This document shows, piece after piece, positions 16,698 through 25,077 of a DNA stretch of 64,000 nucleotides. The first letter of the stretch is position 1. Every line of letters starts with the position of its first letter. Below the pieces are notes generated by a model that saw only the letters and a program-made list of their open reading frames with translations, was not told the origin of the DNA and ran no database searches. The stretch spans positions 1-64,000 of the forward strand of contig NZ_DATJCA010000068.1 of assembly GCF_035515035.1 (NCBI RefSeq), in the 5' to 3' direction. This DNA comes from Gelidibacter sp035515035 (lineage in GTDB: Bacteria; Bacteroidota; Bacteroidia; Flavobacteriales; Flavobacteriaceae). The translations under genes were made by a program, and so were the position numbers.

Positions 16698-17996
16698 ATG
16701 GAACATATCGTCATTATCGGAAATGGTATTTCTGGCGTTACTGCGGCAAGACATATAAGAAAACTTTCCAATCACAAAATCACTATAATCTCTGCCGAAA
16801 CCGAGCATTTTTTTTCTCGTACTGCACTCATGTATATTTATATGGGCCATATGAAATACGAACACACCAAACCTTATGAAGACTGGTTTTGGAAAAAGAA
16901 TCGGATTGACCTAAAATTCGGATTTGTTAAAAACATTGACACAGACAGCAAAACTTTATATTTTGAGGATGGGGAGATTTTATATTATGATAAATTAATA
17001 ATTTCCACGGGGAGTAAATCTAACAAATTTGGGTGGAAAGGTCAGGATTTAATCGGCGTTTTGGGTCTGTACAGCAAGCAGGATTTAGATCAACTGGAAC
17101 TATTAGCGCCTAATAATGAAGTTTGCCAGCGCGCGGTAATTGTTGGTGGCGGCTTGATTGGGATTGAGTTGGCAGAAATGCTTCATACCCGGAAGATTCC
17201 TGTTACGTTTTTGGTGAGAGAAAATAGTTTCTGGGATAATGTTTTACCCAATGGTGATGCGCAAATGATCTCGCGCCATATTTTAAGCCATGGCATTGAT
17301 TTGCGATTAAAATCCAATCTCAAAGAAATTCAATCGGATGAAAATGGACGTGCAAACGCCGTCGTAGTTGAAGAAACTGGTGAAGTCATTAAATGTAATC
17401 TCGTGGGATTAACACCTGGTGTGTCTCCAAATATAGATATGATCAAAACGACTAAAATTGAAACTGACCAAGGTGTTTTGGTCAATCGGTTTTTGGAAAC
17501 CAATATTGAAAACGTTTACGCTATTGGCGATTGCGCCCAACAACGCAAACCCATTGGCAATAGAAAAGCCATTGAGCCTCTTTGGTATACTGGCAGAATG
17601 ATGGGTGAAACTGTTGCTCAAACCATTTGCGGCAATAAAATGAAATACAACCCCGGACATTGGTTCAACTCTGCAAAGTTTTTTAATATCGAATATCAAA
17701 CTTATGGCTGGGTGTTTCCACAACCAAAAGATGGAAATGCACATTTTCATTGGAAACATGATGATGACAGCAAATGGATCACCATAGAATATGAGAGCGC
17801 TACCAATCTTTTTTTAGGCATCAACACCTTCGGCATCCGAATGAAACATGAGGTTTTTGACCGATGGCTGACAGAAAAACGTTCCGCAGATTATGTCATC
17901 GAACATTTGAAGGAAGCCAACTTTGATCCTGAATTCTATAAAACTTTTGAATCAGAGATTTTAGAAAGTTATTCTGAACAGTTTAGGCTGGTATAA
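16698..17996 (+). CDS. NAD(P)/FAD-dependent oxidoreductase
   Basis: A 432-residue cytosolic flavoprotein of the pyridine nucleotide-disulfide oxidoreductase type 2 group. FAD motif GNGISG at residues 8-13, a second dinucleotide motif VGGGLIGIELAEM at about 150-162 for NAD(P)H, and the YAIGDCAQ FAD motif at about 274. There is no CxxxxC redox disulfide, so it is not a classical thiol reductase; ferredoxin or rubredoxin reductase-like function fits better. It is 62 nt upstream of the membrane 4Fe-4S protein, and I infer that the two form an electron-transfer pair. It diverges from the glycosidase lipoprotein. Confidence 0.82.
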   Translation: MEHIVIIGNGISGVTAARHIRKLSNHKITIISAETEHFFSRTALMYIYMGHMKYEHTKPYEDWFWKKNRIDLKFGFVKNIDTDSKTLYFEDGEILYYDKLIISTGSKSNKFGWKGQDLIGVLGLYSKQDLDQLELLAPNNEVCQRAVIVGGGLIGIELAEMLHTRKIPVTFLVRENSFWDNVLPNGDAQMISRHILSHGIDLRLKSNLKEIQSDENGRANAVVVEETGEVIKCNLVGLTPGVSPNIDMIKTTKIETDQGVLVNRFLETNIENVYAIGDCAQQRKPIGNRKAIEPLWYTGRMMGETVAQTICGNKMKYNPGHWFNSAKFFNIEYQTYGWVFPQPKDGNAHFHWKHDDDSKWITIEYESATNLFLGINTFGIRMKHEVFDRWLTEKRSADYVIEHLKEANFDPEFYKTFESEILESYSEQFRLV

Positions 17997-18013
17997 AATT
18001 AAGTTGAATATCC

Positions 18014-18043
18014 AACCTGCGAGGTTTTTGAAACCGTGCAAGT
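18014..18043. repeat. degenerate REP-like palindrome
   Basis: AACCTGCGAGGTTTTTGAAACCGTGCAAGT, split here as AACCTGCGAGGTTT and AAACCGTGCAAGT. It is an imperfect member of the ACCTG.AGGT family, between the FAD and 4Fe-4S genes. Confidence 0.5.
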
Positions 18044-18058
18044 CAAATAAAAGAAATC

Positions 18059-19657
18059 ATGAGCAATAAAACAAACCCCAGCATGTCTCTTGCCAAACCC
18101 GATTCGCAAGCACTTTCCAAAACACAAAAAATTGGAGTCGCCATTGGCGTTATAGGACTTTTCATTATGATATTGGCTTTTTTCAATGTTGATTTCCCTA
18201 ATAAAACCTTGTTCCTATCCTTATCATTGGGGATGATCACTGTGGGGACCATCATATTTTCTAACAATGCCTATTTAACAAAACAAGCGGGGATTCAAAA
18301 TGATGGTGTTTGGTTCAAATCCATTGCATCACGAGGGTTTTGGGGGTGGATATTGGGCATTGTGCTGACCCTTTTTTATATCGTTCTCTATTTTAAAGCC
18401 GAATGGCTTGGATTGGCAGAAAAAGGTGAACCAAATAGCGGATTGGTAGCATTATTTGATCCTTTAAGCCGGTTATTGAATGGTGGACCAGCAAGCCAAT
18501 GGTTTGTATACGGAACGTTATATACCGTGGCGATTTTAGTTTTTGGCTATAAGTTTATGCTGAAATACCGGCATAATAAATATGAACAATTAAGAACGGT
18601 ATCTGTGATGTTCTTTCAATTGGCATTTGCCTTTTTGATTCCGGAATTTATGGCGAGACTAAATTCAGAAACCTTTAGCCTTCCCTATTATGACCTAAAA
18701 AATATTTGGCCGCTTAATTATTACAATTTTGACAAATATCGGGTGGACTCCATGATTGAGGCAGGGGATATTGGATTGGCATTATTGATTTTTGGAATTG
18801 TTTCCATATTCGTCATTACGCCAATTTTGACTTATAAATATGGGAAACGTTGGTATTGCTCATGGGTTTGCGGGTGTGGCGGCCTTGCCGAAACTGCTGG
18901 GGATCCTTTCAGACATCTGAGCGACAAAACACAAGTGGCTTGGAAGATTGAACGTTGGGTGGTCCATAGTGTCGTTGTTTTTGTAACCCTCATGACTACT
19001 GCCGTTATTTATTCCTATTTAGGGAGCGATTCAAGTAAGTATTGGTTAACAAAGGATGTTTTTCTCCTCAGCGTAGCTGGTTTATTAACCATCGTATTTG
19101 CATTGGTCATGATTTTTAAGCGCAAAGAATTGGCAAAAGATGCGCAATATGGTGCCATTGGTTATTTTGTAATCATCATGGCAATCATAGGTATGCATTA
19201 TTTTAGTGGCACCAAACATGTCTTTTTATTCAATACGTATTTTCTTCAATCCTCCTACGGATTTTTAATCGGTGCGATATTTTCAGGAGTGATTGGCGTA
19301 GGCTTTTACCCTATTTTCGGAAACCGTGTGTGGTGCCGATTTGGTTGCCCTATGGCCGCAGTGTTAGGATTCCAGCAGCGTCTATTTTCAAGATTTAGGA
19401 TTACCACCAACGGCGGCCAATGTATCTCTTGCGGCAATTGTTCAACCTATTGTGAAATGGGCATTGATGTTCGGGCTTATGCCCAAAAGGGTGAAAACAT
19501 TGTCCGAAGCAGTTGTGTGGGTTGTGGTATTTGCGCTGCAGTTTGCCCAAGGGGTGTTCTGAAATTGGAGAACGATTCCTTGAAAGGACGTATTAACCCC
19601 AATGATATTTTACTGGGAAATGATGTGGATTTAATGGACTTGGTGAATCAGAGATAG
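18059..19657 (+). CDS. polytopic membrane 4Fe-4S protein (NapH/CcoG-like)
   Basis: A 532-residue inner-membrane protein with about eight hydrophobic helices (first at about 26-43). It has Cys267, Cys271 and Cys273 in YCSWVCGCGGLAE, Cys426 and Cys430 in WCRFGCPMAA, then a C-terminal ferredoxin domain with two 4Fe-4S motifs: Cys455/458/461/465 and Cys486/489/492/496. This resembles the NapH/RdxA group that passes electrons between quinol and Fe-S partners, but the first CGCGG motif is unusual. It follows the flavoprotein and precedes the glycosyltransferases after a 363-nt gap. Confidence 0.82.
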   Translation: MSNKTNPSMSLAKPDSQALSKTQKIGVAIGVIGLFIMILAFFNVDFPNKTLFLSLSLGMITVGTIIFSNNAYLTKQAGIQNDGVWFKSIASRGFWGWILGIVLTLFYIVLYFKAEWLGLAEKGEPNSGLVALFDPLSRLLNGGPASQWFVYGTLYTVAILVFGYKFMLKYRHNKYEQLRTVSVMFFQLAFAFLIPEFMARLNSETFSLPYYDLKNIWPLNYYNFDKYRVDSMIEAGDIGLALLIFGIVSIFVITPILTYKYGKRWYCSWVCGCGGLAETAGDPFRHLSDKTQVAWKIERWVVHSVVVFVTLMTTAVIYSYLGSDSSKYWLTKDVFLLSVAGLLTIVFALVMIFKRKELAKDAQYGAIGYFVIIMAIIGMHYFSGTKHVFLFNTYFLQSSYGFLIGAIFSGVIGVGFYPIFGNRVWCRFGCPMAAVLGFQQRLFSRFRITTNGGQCISCGNCSTYCEMGIDVRAYAQKGENIVRSSCVGCGICAAVCPRGVLKLENDSLKGRINPNDILLGNDVDLMDLVNQR

Positions 19658-20020
19658 TTTTTCAGTCTTCAGTCGCAGTGCACAGTCGCAGTTTTAAGTT
19701 TGACAGGCAACCTTAATTTTTAAATGAAAGTCCCATAAAACCTCTGCGCATTTCTGTGTTAAACTCTGCGAACCTCTGTGTTACCTTTTGTGTCGCATCT
19801 CAAATATTTTCCTGCAGATTTTAGCAGAAGACGAGGAATGTCAGGATTCAGTCGCAATAATCAGTCACAGTTTTCAGTTTGACATTCGACATTAATTTCA
19901 AAATTTTCAGTGTTTCTTAACCGAAAAACCTCTGCGCATCTCTGTATTAAACTCTGCGTTGCTCTGTGTAACTTATTTCAATAAACAATTCTTACTTTTG
20001 CCCCAACTTTAAATCTTCAA
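19658..20020. repeat. tandemly duplicated non-coding unit of about 188 nt
   Basis: Two diverged direct copies fill this gap: about 19660-19793 and about 19848-19979. Each has a CAGTCGCA / CAGTTT-rich part, a GTTTGACA part, then AACCTCTGCGCAT...TAAACTCTGCG...CTCTGTGT (19739-19787 and 19927-19975). I see no gene. Confidence 0.75.
19993..20000 (+). promoter_or_regulatory. -7 box before the first GT2 gene
   Basis: TACTTTTG matches TAnnTTTG and lies 20 nt before the ATG at 20021. No TTG is present at the usual -33 spacing. Confidence 0.4.
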
Positions 20021-20713
20021 ATGCCCAATATCAAAGTCATTATCCCCGCCTTTAACGAAGCCGATTCCATTGCGCTAGTCATTAAGGACATCCCATCTAT
20101 TGTGAACGAAATAATTGTCGTCAACAACAACTCAACCGACAAAACCGCTGAAGTCGCCGAAAAGGCTGGGGCTACGGTTTTATTAGAGACACAAATGGGC
20201 TACGGCTATGCCTGTTTAAAAGGCATGGAATATGTCTCAACATTATCTGAAAAACCAGAGATCATTGTTTTTATGGATGGCGATTATAGTGACTACCCAG
20301 AAGAACTGATCCAAATAATCACTCCAATTCTTGAAGATAATATCGATTTTGTTGTTGGTTCACGCATTAAGCGATTACAGGAAAAAGGTTCCATGACACC
20401 GCAACAACATTTTGGAAACTGGTTGGCTACCTTTTTAATGCGAATTCTATTTGGTGCAAACTTCACCGATCTTGGACCATTTAGAGCCATAAAATATCAA
20501 AAACTCCTTGATTTACAAATGCAGGACAAAACTTATGGATGGACCATTGAAATGCAATTAAAGGCCCTCAAACAAAAGTTGACCTATGTGGAGATTCCTG
20601 TAAAATATAAAAAAAGAATTGGGGTCTCGAAAGTATCAGGAACCATAAAAGGTTCTATCTTTGCGGGCGTAAAAATCCTAGGTTGGATTTTTAAATATAG
20701 TTTTAAGAAATGA
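20021..20713 (+). CDS. GT2 glycosyltransferase, dolichyl/polyprenyl-phosphate sugar synthase type
   Basis: A 230-residue GT-A enzyme. It begins with VIIPAFNEADSI and VVNNNSTDKT, and the metal-binding DxD is Asp86-Gly-Asp88 in FMDGDYSDYP. No transmembrane segment is evident, though the C-terminus is hydrophobic and basic. The closest type is Dpm1/UDP-glucose:dolichyl-phosphate transferases, which make lipid-linked sugar donors. It overlaps the next gene by 4 nt (ATGA), and a polytopic glycosyltransferase that could use such a donor follows, so a donor-plus-transferase pathway is plausible (inference). Confidence 0.85.
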   Translation: MPNIKVIIPAFNEADSIALVIKDIPSIVNEIIVVNNNSTDKTAEVAEKAGATVLLETQMGYGYACLKGMEYVSTLSEKPEIIVFMDGDYSDYPEELIQIITPILEDNIDFVVGSRIKRLQEKGSMTPQQHFGNWLATFLMRILFGANFTDLGPFRAIKYQKLLDLQMQDKTYGWTIEMQLKALKQKLTYVEIPVKYKKRIGVSKVSGTIKGSIFAGVKILGWIFKYSFKK

Positions 20714-22200
20714 TTCTAGAAACCTTAATAATAGTTGTTTACACGATTGCTCTACTACTTATTTTAATGTATGCACTTGCACAACTGAATCTATTAATTA
20801 ATTATTTAGCTGCCAAAAAAAAGAAGGATACTTCAGAAGTCTTTGATTTTTCCAATCCAGAAGAAATTCCATTTGTCACTATTCAGCTCCCTGTTTATAA
20901 TGAAATGTATGTGATGGAACGGCTTTTGGATAACATCGCTTTGATGGATTACCCAAAAGACAAATTGGAAATTCAGGTCCTTGACGATTCTACCGATGAA
21001 ACCGTGATCACCACCGCTGAACATGTAGAAAAACTGAAAAAAACCGGCTTGGATATCCAACATATCCGAAGAACGGATCGGAGTGGTTTTAAGGCTGGCG
21101 CCTTAAAAGAAGGCCTTAAAATTGCTAAAGGCGAATTTATTGCCATTTTTGACGCCGATTTTCTACCAAAACCAAACTGGTTAAAACAAACCATCCCCTA
21201 CTTTAAAGATGAAAAAATTGGCGTGGTCCAAACCCGTTGGGGACATATCAATAGAAATTACTCCCTACTAACAAAAATTCAAGCGTTTGCTTTAGATGCC
21301 CATTTCACCTTGGAGCAAGTTGGCAGAAACAGTAAAGGCCATTTCATTAATTTTAACGGCACCGCCGGTGTATGGCGTAAAACCTGTATTCTTGATGCCG
21401 GAAATTGGGAAGGTGATACACTTACGGAAGATCTGGATTTAAGCTATAGAGCACAACTTAAAAACTGGAAATTCAAATATTTGGAAGATGTTGAAACACC
21501 TGCCGAATTGCCTGTGGTCATCAGTGCAGCACGCTCACAGCAATTCCGTTGGAACAAAGGTGGTGCAGAAAATTTCAGAAAAATGATGTGGCGTGTCTTG
21601 ACCTCCAAGAATATTTCTCCAAAAACCAAACTTCATGGCCTTTTGCACCTTTTAAACAGCACCATGTTTTTAAACGTCTTATTGGTGGCCATTTTAAGCA
21701 TTCCAATGCTTTATATTAAAAATGAATACGCGCATTTAAGATTCTATTTTTATTTCATGAGCTTTTTCGTGCTGAGCACTATTATCTTTTTTGTGTGCTA
21801 CTGGATCATGTATCGGGAGATTTACGGCGCTGGATTTAAAAACTTTTTCAATTATGTCTTCTTGTTCTTTACGTTTTTCTCCATTGCAATGGGTTTTTCA
21901 CTTCACAATTCCATTGCCGTTATAGAAGGACATATAGGCAAGCGTAGTGAGTTTATCAGAACACCTAAGTTTAATATCAGTACCTTAAAAGATACTTGGA
22001 AGGGCAATAAATATTTACGCAAAAAAGTGTCCATGCATGTCATTTTTGAAGGTGCACTCATGCTCTACTTTGGGTTTGGCCTTTATCTTGCCTTTGTTAT
22101 CGGAGATCAAGGCGGAGATTTTGGTCTCTTCCCATTCCATCTCATGCTCTTTGTAGGATTTGGCTATGTATTCTTCCAATCGTTGACCTCTAAAGTGTAG
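20710..22200 (+). CDS. GT2 processive-type glycosyltransferase (cellulose synthase family)
   Basis: A 496-residue membrane protein: one N-terminal helix (residues 5-35), a cytosolic GT-A domain with LDDS (Asp92-93), FDAD (Asp148-Asp150), TEDLDLS (Glu240-Asp241) and QQFRW (277-281), then several C-terminal helices (about 315-365, 375-410, 450-495). The D,D,D,QxxRW set marks processive or glucosylceramide/mannan synthase-like GT2 enzymes. The acceptor is unknown; glycolipid synthesis fits the membrane form. Start overlaps the previous stop. Confidence 0.87.
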   Translation: MILETLIIVVYTIALLLILMYALAQLNLLINYLAAKKKKDTSEVFDFSNPEEIPFVTIQLPVYNEMYVMERLLDNIALMDYPKDKLEIQVLDDSTDETVITTAEHVEKLKKTGLDIQHIRRTDRSGFKAGALKEGLKIAKGEFIAIFDADFLPKPNWLKQTIPYFKDEKIGVVQTRWGHINRNYSLLTKIQAFALDAHFTLEQVGRNSKGHFINFNGTAGVWRKTCILDAGNWEGDTLTEDLDLSYRAQLKNWKFKYLEDVETPAELPVVISAARSQQFRWNKGGAENFRKMMWRVLTSKNISPKTKLHGLLHLLNSTMFLNVLLVAILSIPMLYIKNEYAHLRFYFYFMSFFVLSTIIFFVCYWIMYREIYGAGFKNFFNYVFLFFTFFSIAMGFSLHNSIAVIEGHIGKRSEFIRTPKFNISTLKDTWKGNKYLRKKVSMHVIFEGALMLYFGFGLYLAFVIGDQGGDFGLFPFHLMLFVGFGYVFFQSLTSKV

Positions 22201-22217
22201 TTGTTATTGTTATTTGG

Positions 22218-22364
22218 GCGTTACCTTCGGCCAATAAAAATCAGGCGTTATTATCAAATTAAAAGCGGGCCTCAGGTCGCGCTATCCACTCTATCTTTTT
22301 AAACCGATAGCCTCCTTTCAGTCAGCCGCCGGCTTAAAAAGGATGCCCTTTCTATCGCTAACGC
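22218..22364. repeat. structured non-coding element with nested stems
   Basis: Nested complementary segments: GCGTTA (22218-22223) with TAACGC (22359-22364); GGGC (22267-22270) with GCCC (22345-22348); CTTTTTAA (22295-22302) with TTAAAAAG (22334-22341); and an inner AGCCG/CGGCT palindrome (22324-22334). All nest without crossing. It fills most of the gap between two glycosyltransferase genes. I see no open frame. Confidence 0.5.
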
Positions 22365-22403
22365 AAATTCGTACGTCAACAACAATTTGATTTAAATTTT
22401 CTC

Positions 22404-22434
22404 AGACCTGACAGCTTTTTAAAACCTGTCAGGT
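22404..22434. repeat. palindromic ACCTGACAG/CTGTCAGGT repeat
   Basis: Arms ACCTGACAG (22406-22414) and CTGTCAGGT (22426-22434) are perfect. It is followed by T5 and may stop transcripts from the upstream glycosyltransferase. Same family as 58285-58316. Confidence 0.75.
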
Positions 22435-22442
22435 ATTTTTAT

Positions 22443-22470
22443 TTGACATCAAAATAAACAACTTATCTTG
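22443..22470 (+). promoter_or_regulatory. possible promoter before the polytopic glycosyltransferase
   Basis: TTG at 22443-22445 and TATCTTG at 22464-22470 are 18 nt apart, close to the Bacteroidota pattern but with one base missing from TAnnTTTG. Confidence 0.3.
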
Positions 22471-22526
22471 CAACGTCAACCAAATCCATCTCTTCCTTGT
22501 TGAAGCTGGACTTTTTTTAACATTTA

Positions 22527-23951
22527 ATGTTCAATCCAACATTTTTAAAATTAAATAGAATGCCGGTTTTTTTTGCATTTGCAAGTGTTGTCCTCTATGC
22601 CTTATTTGCCTACGACTTAGTAAGAACAGAATACACAAAACTCATTATATTATACGCTTTATTATTTGTTGTATTCTATCAGCTGTTAAAAAGACACTCG
22701 GGTAATTTTAAGCTTTTGGTCATATTTTCAATAGTCTTAAGAGTCGTGTTTTTATTGGCAACCCCAAATCTCTCGCAAGATTTCTATCGTTTTATTTGGG
22801 ATGGGCGGATGATTCTTGAAGGTTTCAATCCCTATCTTTTTACGCCCGAATCCTTCATCAGTATGGGCCAATTCCCCGTTGCACAAGCTCAAGAACTCTA
22901 TCAAGGCATGGGAACACTTAACGCAAGCCACTTTACTAATTACCCACCAGTAAAACAAATCATTTTTATGATTGCTGCTATTTTCTCTGGAAAGAGTATT
23001 TTAGGCTCAGTAGTGGTTTTTAGAGTCTTTATCATTGCAGCAGACATAGGAACATTATATGTGGGAAAAAAGCTTTTAGAAGGCTTGAAATTGCCTGTCC
23101 ATAACATCTTCTGGTTCATCCTTAATCCGTTTATCATTATTGAATTAACGGGGAATCTACACTTTGAAGGCATCATGATTTTCTTTCTACTCTTAAGCTT
23201 ATATCTTTTGCATTCGGGAAAATGGAAAACTGCCGCAGTGATTTTTGCCCTTTCTGTCTCCGTTAAATTAATTCCGCTGTTGTTCCTTCCGTTATTTTTG
23301 CAATATTTTCTCAAAAACAATCAGAGCATTGATCTCGTGAAAAACGGAAGTAATAGTTCAAGTACGTCCCCACTTAGTTTCACAAAACTGATCGGTTTCT
23401 ATGGCATCATTGGCATCACAAACTTACTTCTATTTGCGCCTTTTTATTCTTCAGAATTTATATATAATTATTCAAAAACAGTGGGACTGTGGTTTAGTAC
23501 GTTTGAGTTCAATGCGAGTTTGTATTATATAGCAAGAGAGATAGGCTACAGGCTAACGGGCTATAATGAAATTGCCATTATTGGAAAATATATTCCTTTA
23601 ATTACCATTTTCACACTTTTAATATTGACCTTCTTTAGGAAAAACACAACCACAAAACAACTTATTGTAAGCATGCTTTTTGCGGTAAGTATTTATTTTT
23701 TTATTTCTACAACAATCCACCCCTGGTATTTGGCAACACTAGTAATCCTGTCTGTGTTTACCAATTACAAATTCCCTTTGGTTTGGTCGTTTGTGATTAT
23801 TCTTAGCTATTTGGCATACGCAAATTCTGGAAACACAGAAAATCTTTGGATCATTGCTTTCGAATATTTGGTAGTTTATGCCGTTTTTATTTGGGAAGTC
23901 TTCATAAAAAAAGACCACCGTGAGGCAGTCTTTCAAATTAAGAAATGTTAA
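22527..23951 (+). CDS. polytopic glycosyltransferase (GT-C, mannosyltransferase-like / DUF2029-type)
   Basis: A 474-residue protein with about ten hydrophobic helices, starting at residue 12. After helix 3 comes the loop SQDFYRFIWDGRMILEG, which holds the Asp and Arg typical of GT-C lipid-phosphate-sugar-dependent transferases. A long periplasmic loop (about 100-150) and the NPFIIIELTGNLHFEG segment follow. It probably uses a polyprenyl-phosphate sugar. The last 14 codons coincide with a terminator hairpin of the convergent gene (23906-23933), so the C-terminus has been shaped by it. Two nt separate its stop from that of the opposing gene. Confidence 0.78.
   Translation: MFNPTFLKLNRMPVFFAFASVVLYALFAYDLVRTEYTKLIILYALLFVVFYQLLKRHSGNFKLLVIFSIVLRVVFLLATPNLSQDFYRFIWDGRMILEGFNPYLFTPESFISMGQFPVAQAQELYQGMGTLNASHFTNYPPVKQIIFMIAAIFSGKSILGSVVVFRVFIIAADIGTLYVGKKLLEGLKLPVHNIFWFILNPFIIIELTGNLHFEGIMIFFLLLSLYLLHSGKWKTAAVIFALSVSVKLIPLLFLPLFLQYFLKNNQSIDLVKNGSNSSSTSPLSFTKLIGFYGIIGITNLLLFAPFYSSEFIYNYSKTVGLWFSTFEFNASLYYIAREIGYRLTGYNEIAIIGKYIPLITIFTLLILTFFRKNTTTKQLIVSMLFAVSIYFFISTTIHPWYLATLVILSVFTNYKFPLVWSFVIILSYLAYANSGNTENLWIIAFEYLVVYAVFIWEVFIKKDHREAVFQIKKC
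23906..23933 (-). terminator. terminator of the convergent minus-strand gene, inside the GT-C coding end
   Basis: On the minus strand GACTGCC-TCAC-GGTGGTC forms a 7-bp stem (two wobble pairs) followed by T7. It also lies in the last codons of the plus-strand glycosyltransferase. Confidence 0.75.
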
Positions 23952-23953
23952 GG

Positions 23954-24322
23954 CTATAATGCTTTTAGATGGGTTATGGTATAAACCTCCTCCTCATTAT
24001 CGAAGCCATTTTCGTCTTTGGTTACCAAGGCTTCAACAGAATACGTGACTTCAAATTTTTGATTTACAAACAATTCGGCATCCAGATCGAACTCTTTCAG
24101 CACAGCGTCATTTATTTTTTGAAAGGTCATGGTAAATTCAGAACCATCATCTTTATGTGTCGTAATAAAATTATAACCATAACCTTCATTGCCATCATAA
24201 ACGCCCTCTATTTTCGACTCCTGAGCGTTTGAGGAAGCTACGGTTAAGTCTGCTTGAAAAGGCGTAACAGACATTAAAAAAAGGCATAGAACCGGAATTG
24301 CCATTGTGAATTTTATTTTCAT
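23954..24322 (-). CDS. small secreted protein of unknown function
   Basis: A 122-residue protein with a signal peptide (hydrophobic residues 6-22, likely cleavage near ADL or ASS) and a mature acidic domain of about 95 residues with alternating strands (IEGVYDGNEGYGYNF, FTMTFQKI, KFEVTYSVEAL, VYTITHLKAL). That pattern suggests a small beta-barrel or sandwich. I do not recognise the family. The gene has its own terminator at 23906-23933. It is periplasmic or extracellular by signal. Confidence 0.7.
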   Translation of the reverse strand: MKIKFTMAIPVLCLFLMSVTPFQADLTVASSNAQESKIEGVYDGNEGYGYNFITTHKDDGSEFTMTFQKINDAVLKEFDLDAELFVNQKFEVTYSVEALVTKDENGFDNEEEVYTITHLKAL

Positions 24323-24458
24323 ATTATTTTTAATTTTGGTTAGAAACTATTCGTTTTTCGGAGGTTAGCCACAACAAGTCCGTACTTTTAGCATCTTCAT
24401 CCTGATGAAGTCTGCACGTGGGCATCAATTGCTGATAACGATTATAAGAATCTAATAT

Positions 24459-24872
24459 TTAGCCGTTGAAAATGTCTGATAACTCAGTAAAACATTTAAA
24501 TTCTACTGTAAAATCATTTGGGTCTTTGACAAAGAAGGACTGATGCTCTCCAGTCTTATTTTCCAAAAATTTCACCTGGGATGCCACAGGCGTATTGTGA
24601 GACTCCAAACGTTTAAGAGTTTTGTTCCACTCCTCTTTTTTCAATATCACGCCAAAATGAAATGACGGTAAAATATCACCATTAAAATTATAGCTTTTAG
24701 AGTCAAATTTAAATGGGCCACATTCCGTAAATGTAATTTGATGTCCAAACAAATTGATGTCTGCCCATTTAACCGCGGAGCGACCAATCTCTGCTCCCAG
24801 AACATCTTTATAAAACATTCGCGTTTTGTTGATGCTTACACAAGGTAAGGCGAGATGAAATTGTGTTGCCAT
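24459..24872 (-). CDS. VOC-family (glyoxalase/bleomycin resistance-like) protein
   Basis: A 137-residue single vicinal-oxygen-chelate domain: start FHLALPCVSINKTRMFYKDVLGAE, middle INLFGHQITF, and end FFVKDPNDFTVEFKCF. Candidate metal ligands are His6, a central His and the Glu in TVEFK. Function within the VOC group (lyase, dioxygenase or binding protein) cannot be told from sequence. It is a lone minus-strand gene; a short CTTCAT...ATGAAG hairpin (24395-24410) lies after its stop. Confidence 0.82.
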   Translation of the reverse strand: MATQFHLALPCVSINKTRMFYKDVLGAEIGRSAVKWADINLFGHQITFTECGPFKFDSKSYNFNGDILPSFHFGVILKKEEWNKTLKRLESHNTPVASQVKFLENKTGEHQSFFVKDPNDFTVEFKCFTELSDIFNG

Positions 24873-24986
24873 AAGTTGTTTGTTTTCACCTGATTGTTAA
24901 TAGCGTATGTGTTAAAGTTACGTTATTTTTTGACATACAATTATGTTTCCAACAACTATTTTAGATTCCAAGGAAATGTCTTAAAC

Positions 24987-25017
24987 AAAAAAAGTTGCCC
25001 ATGTTTGGGCAACTTTT
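24987..25017 (-). terminator. terminator of the polyamine operon
   Basis: Minus strand: AAAGTTGCCC, loop, GGGCAACTTT followed by T7. It lies about 60 nt after the stop of the acidic protein gene. Confidence 0.85.
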
Positions 25018-25077
25018 AAGTTCATATGATATCATGATCTATGAAAATAGTTCATGGAATTGTAATTTAATCTCGAA

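Noticed and set aside
11017..23000. CRISPR array suspected from repeated short motifs
   Set aside because: The repeats are palindromes of different families at irregular spacing with no uniform spacers and no cas genes.
22940..23320. 126-codon minus-strand frame
   Set aside because: Antisense to the GT-C glycosyltransferase, rich in Lys and Met with no domain-like pattern.
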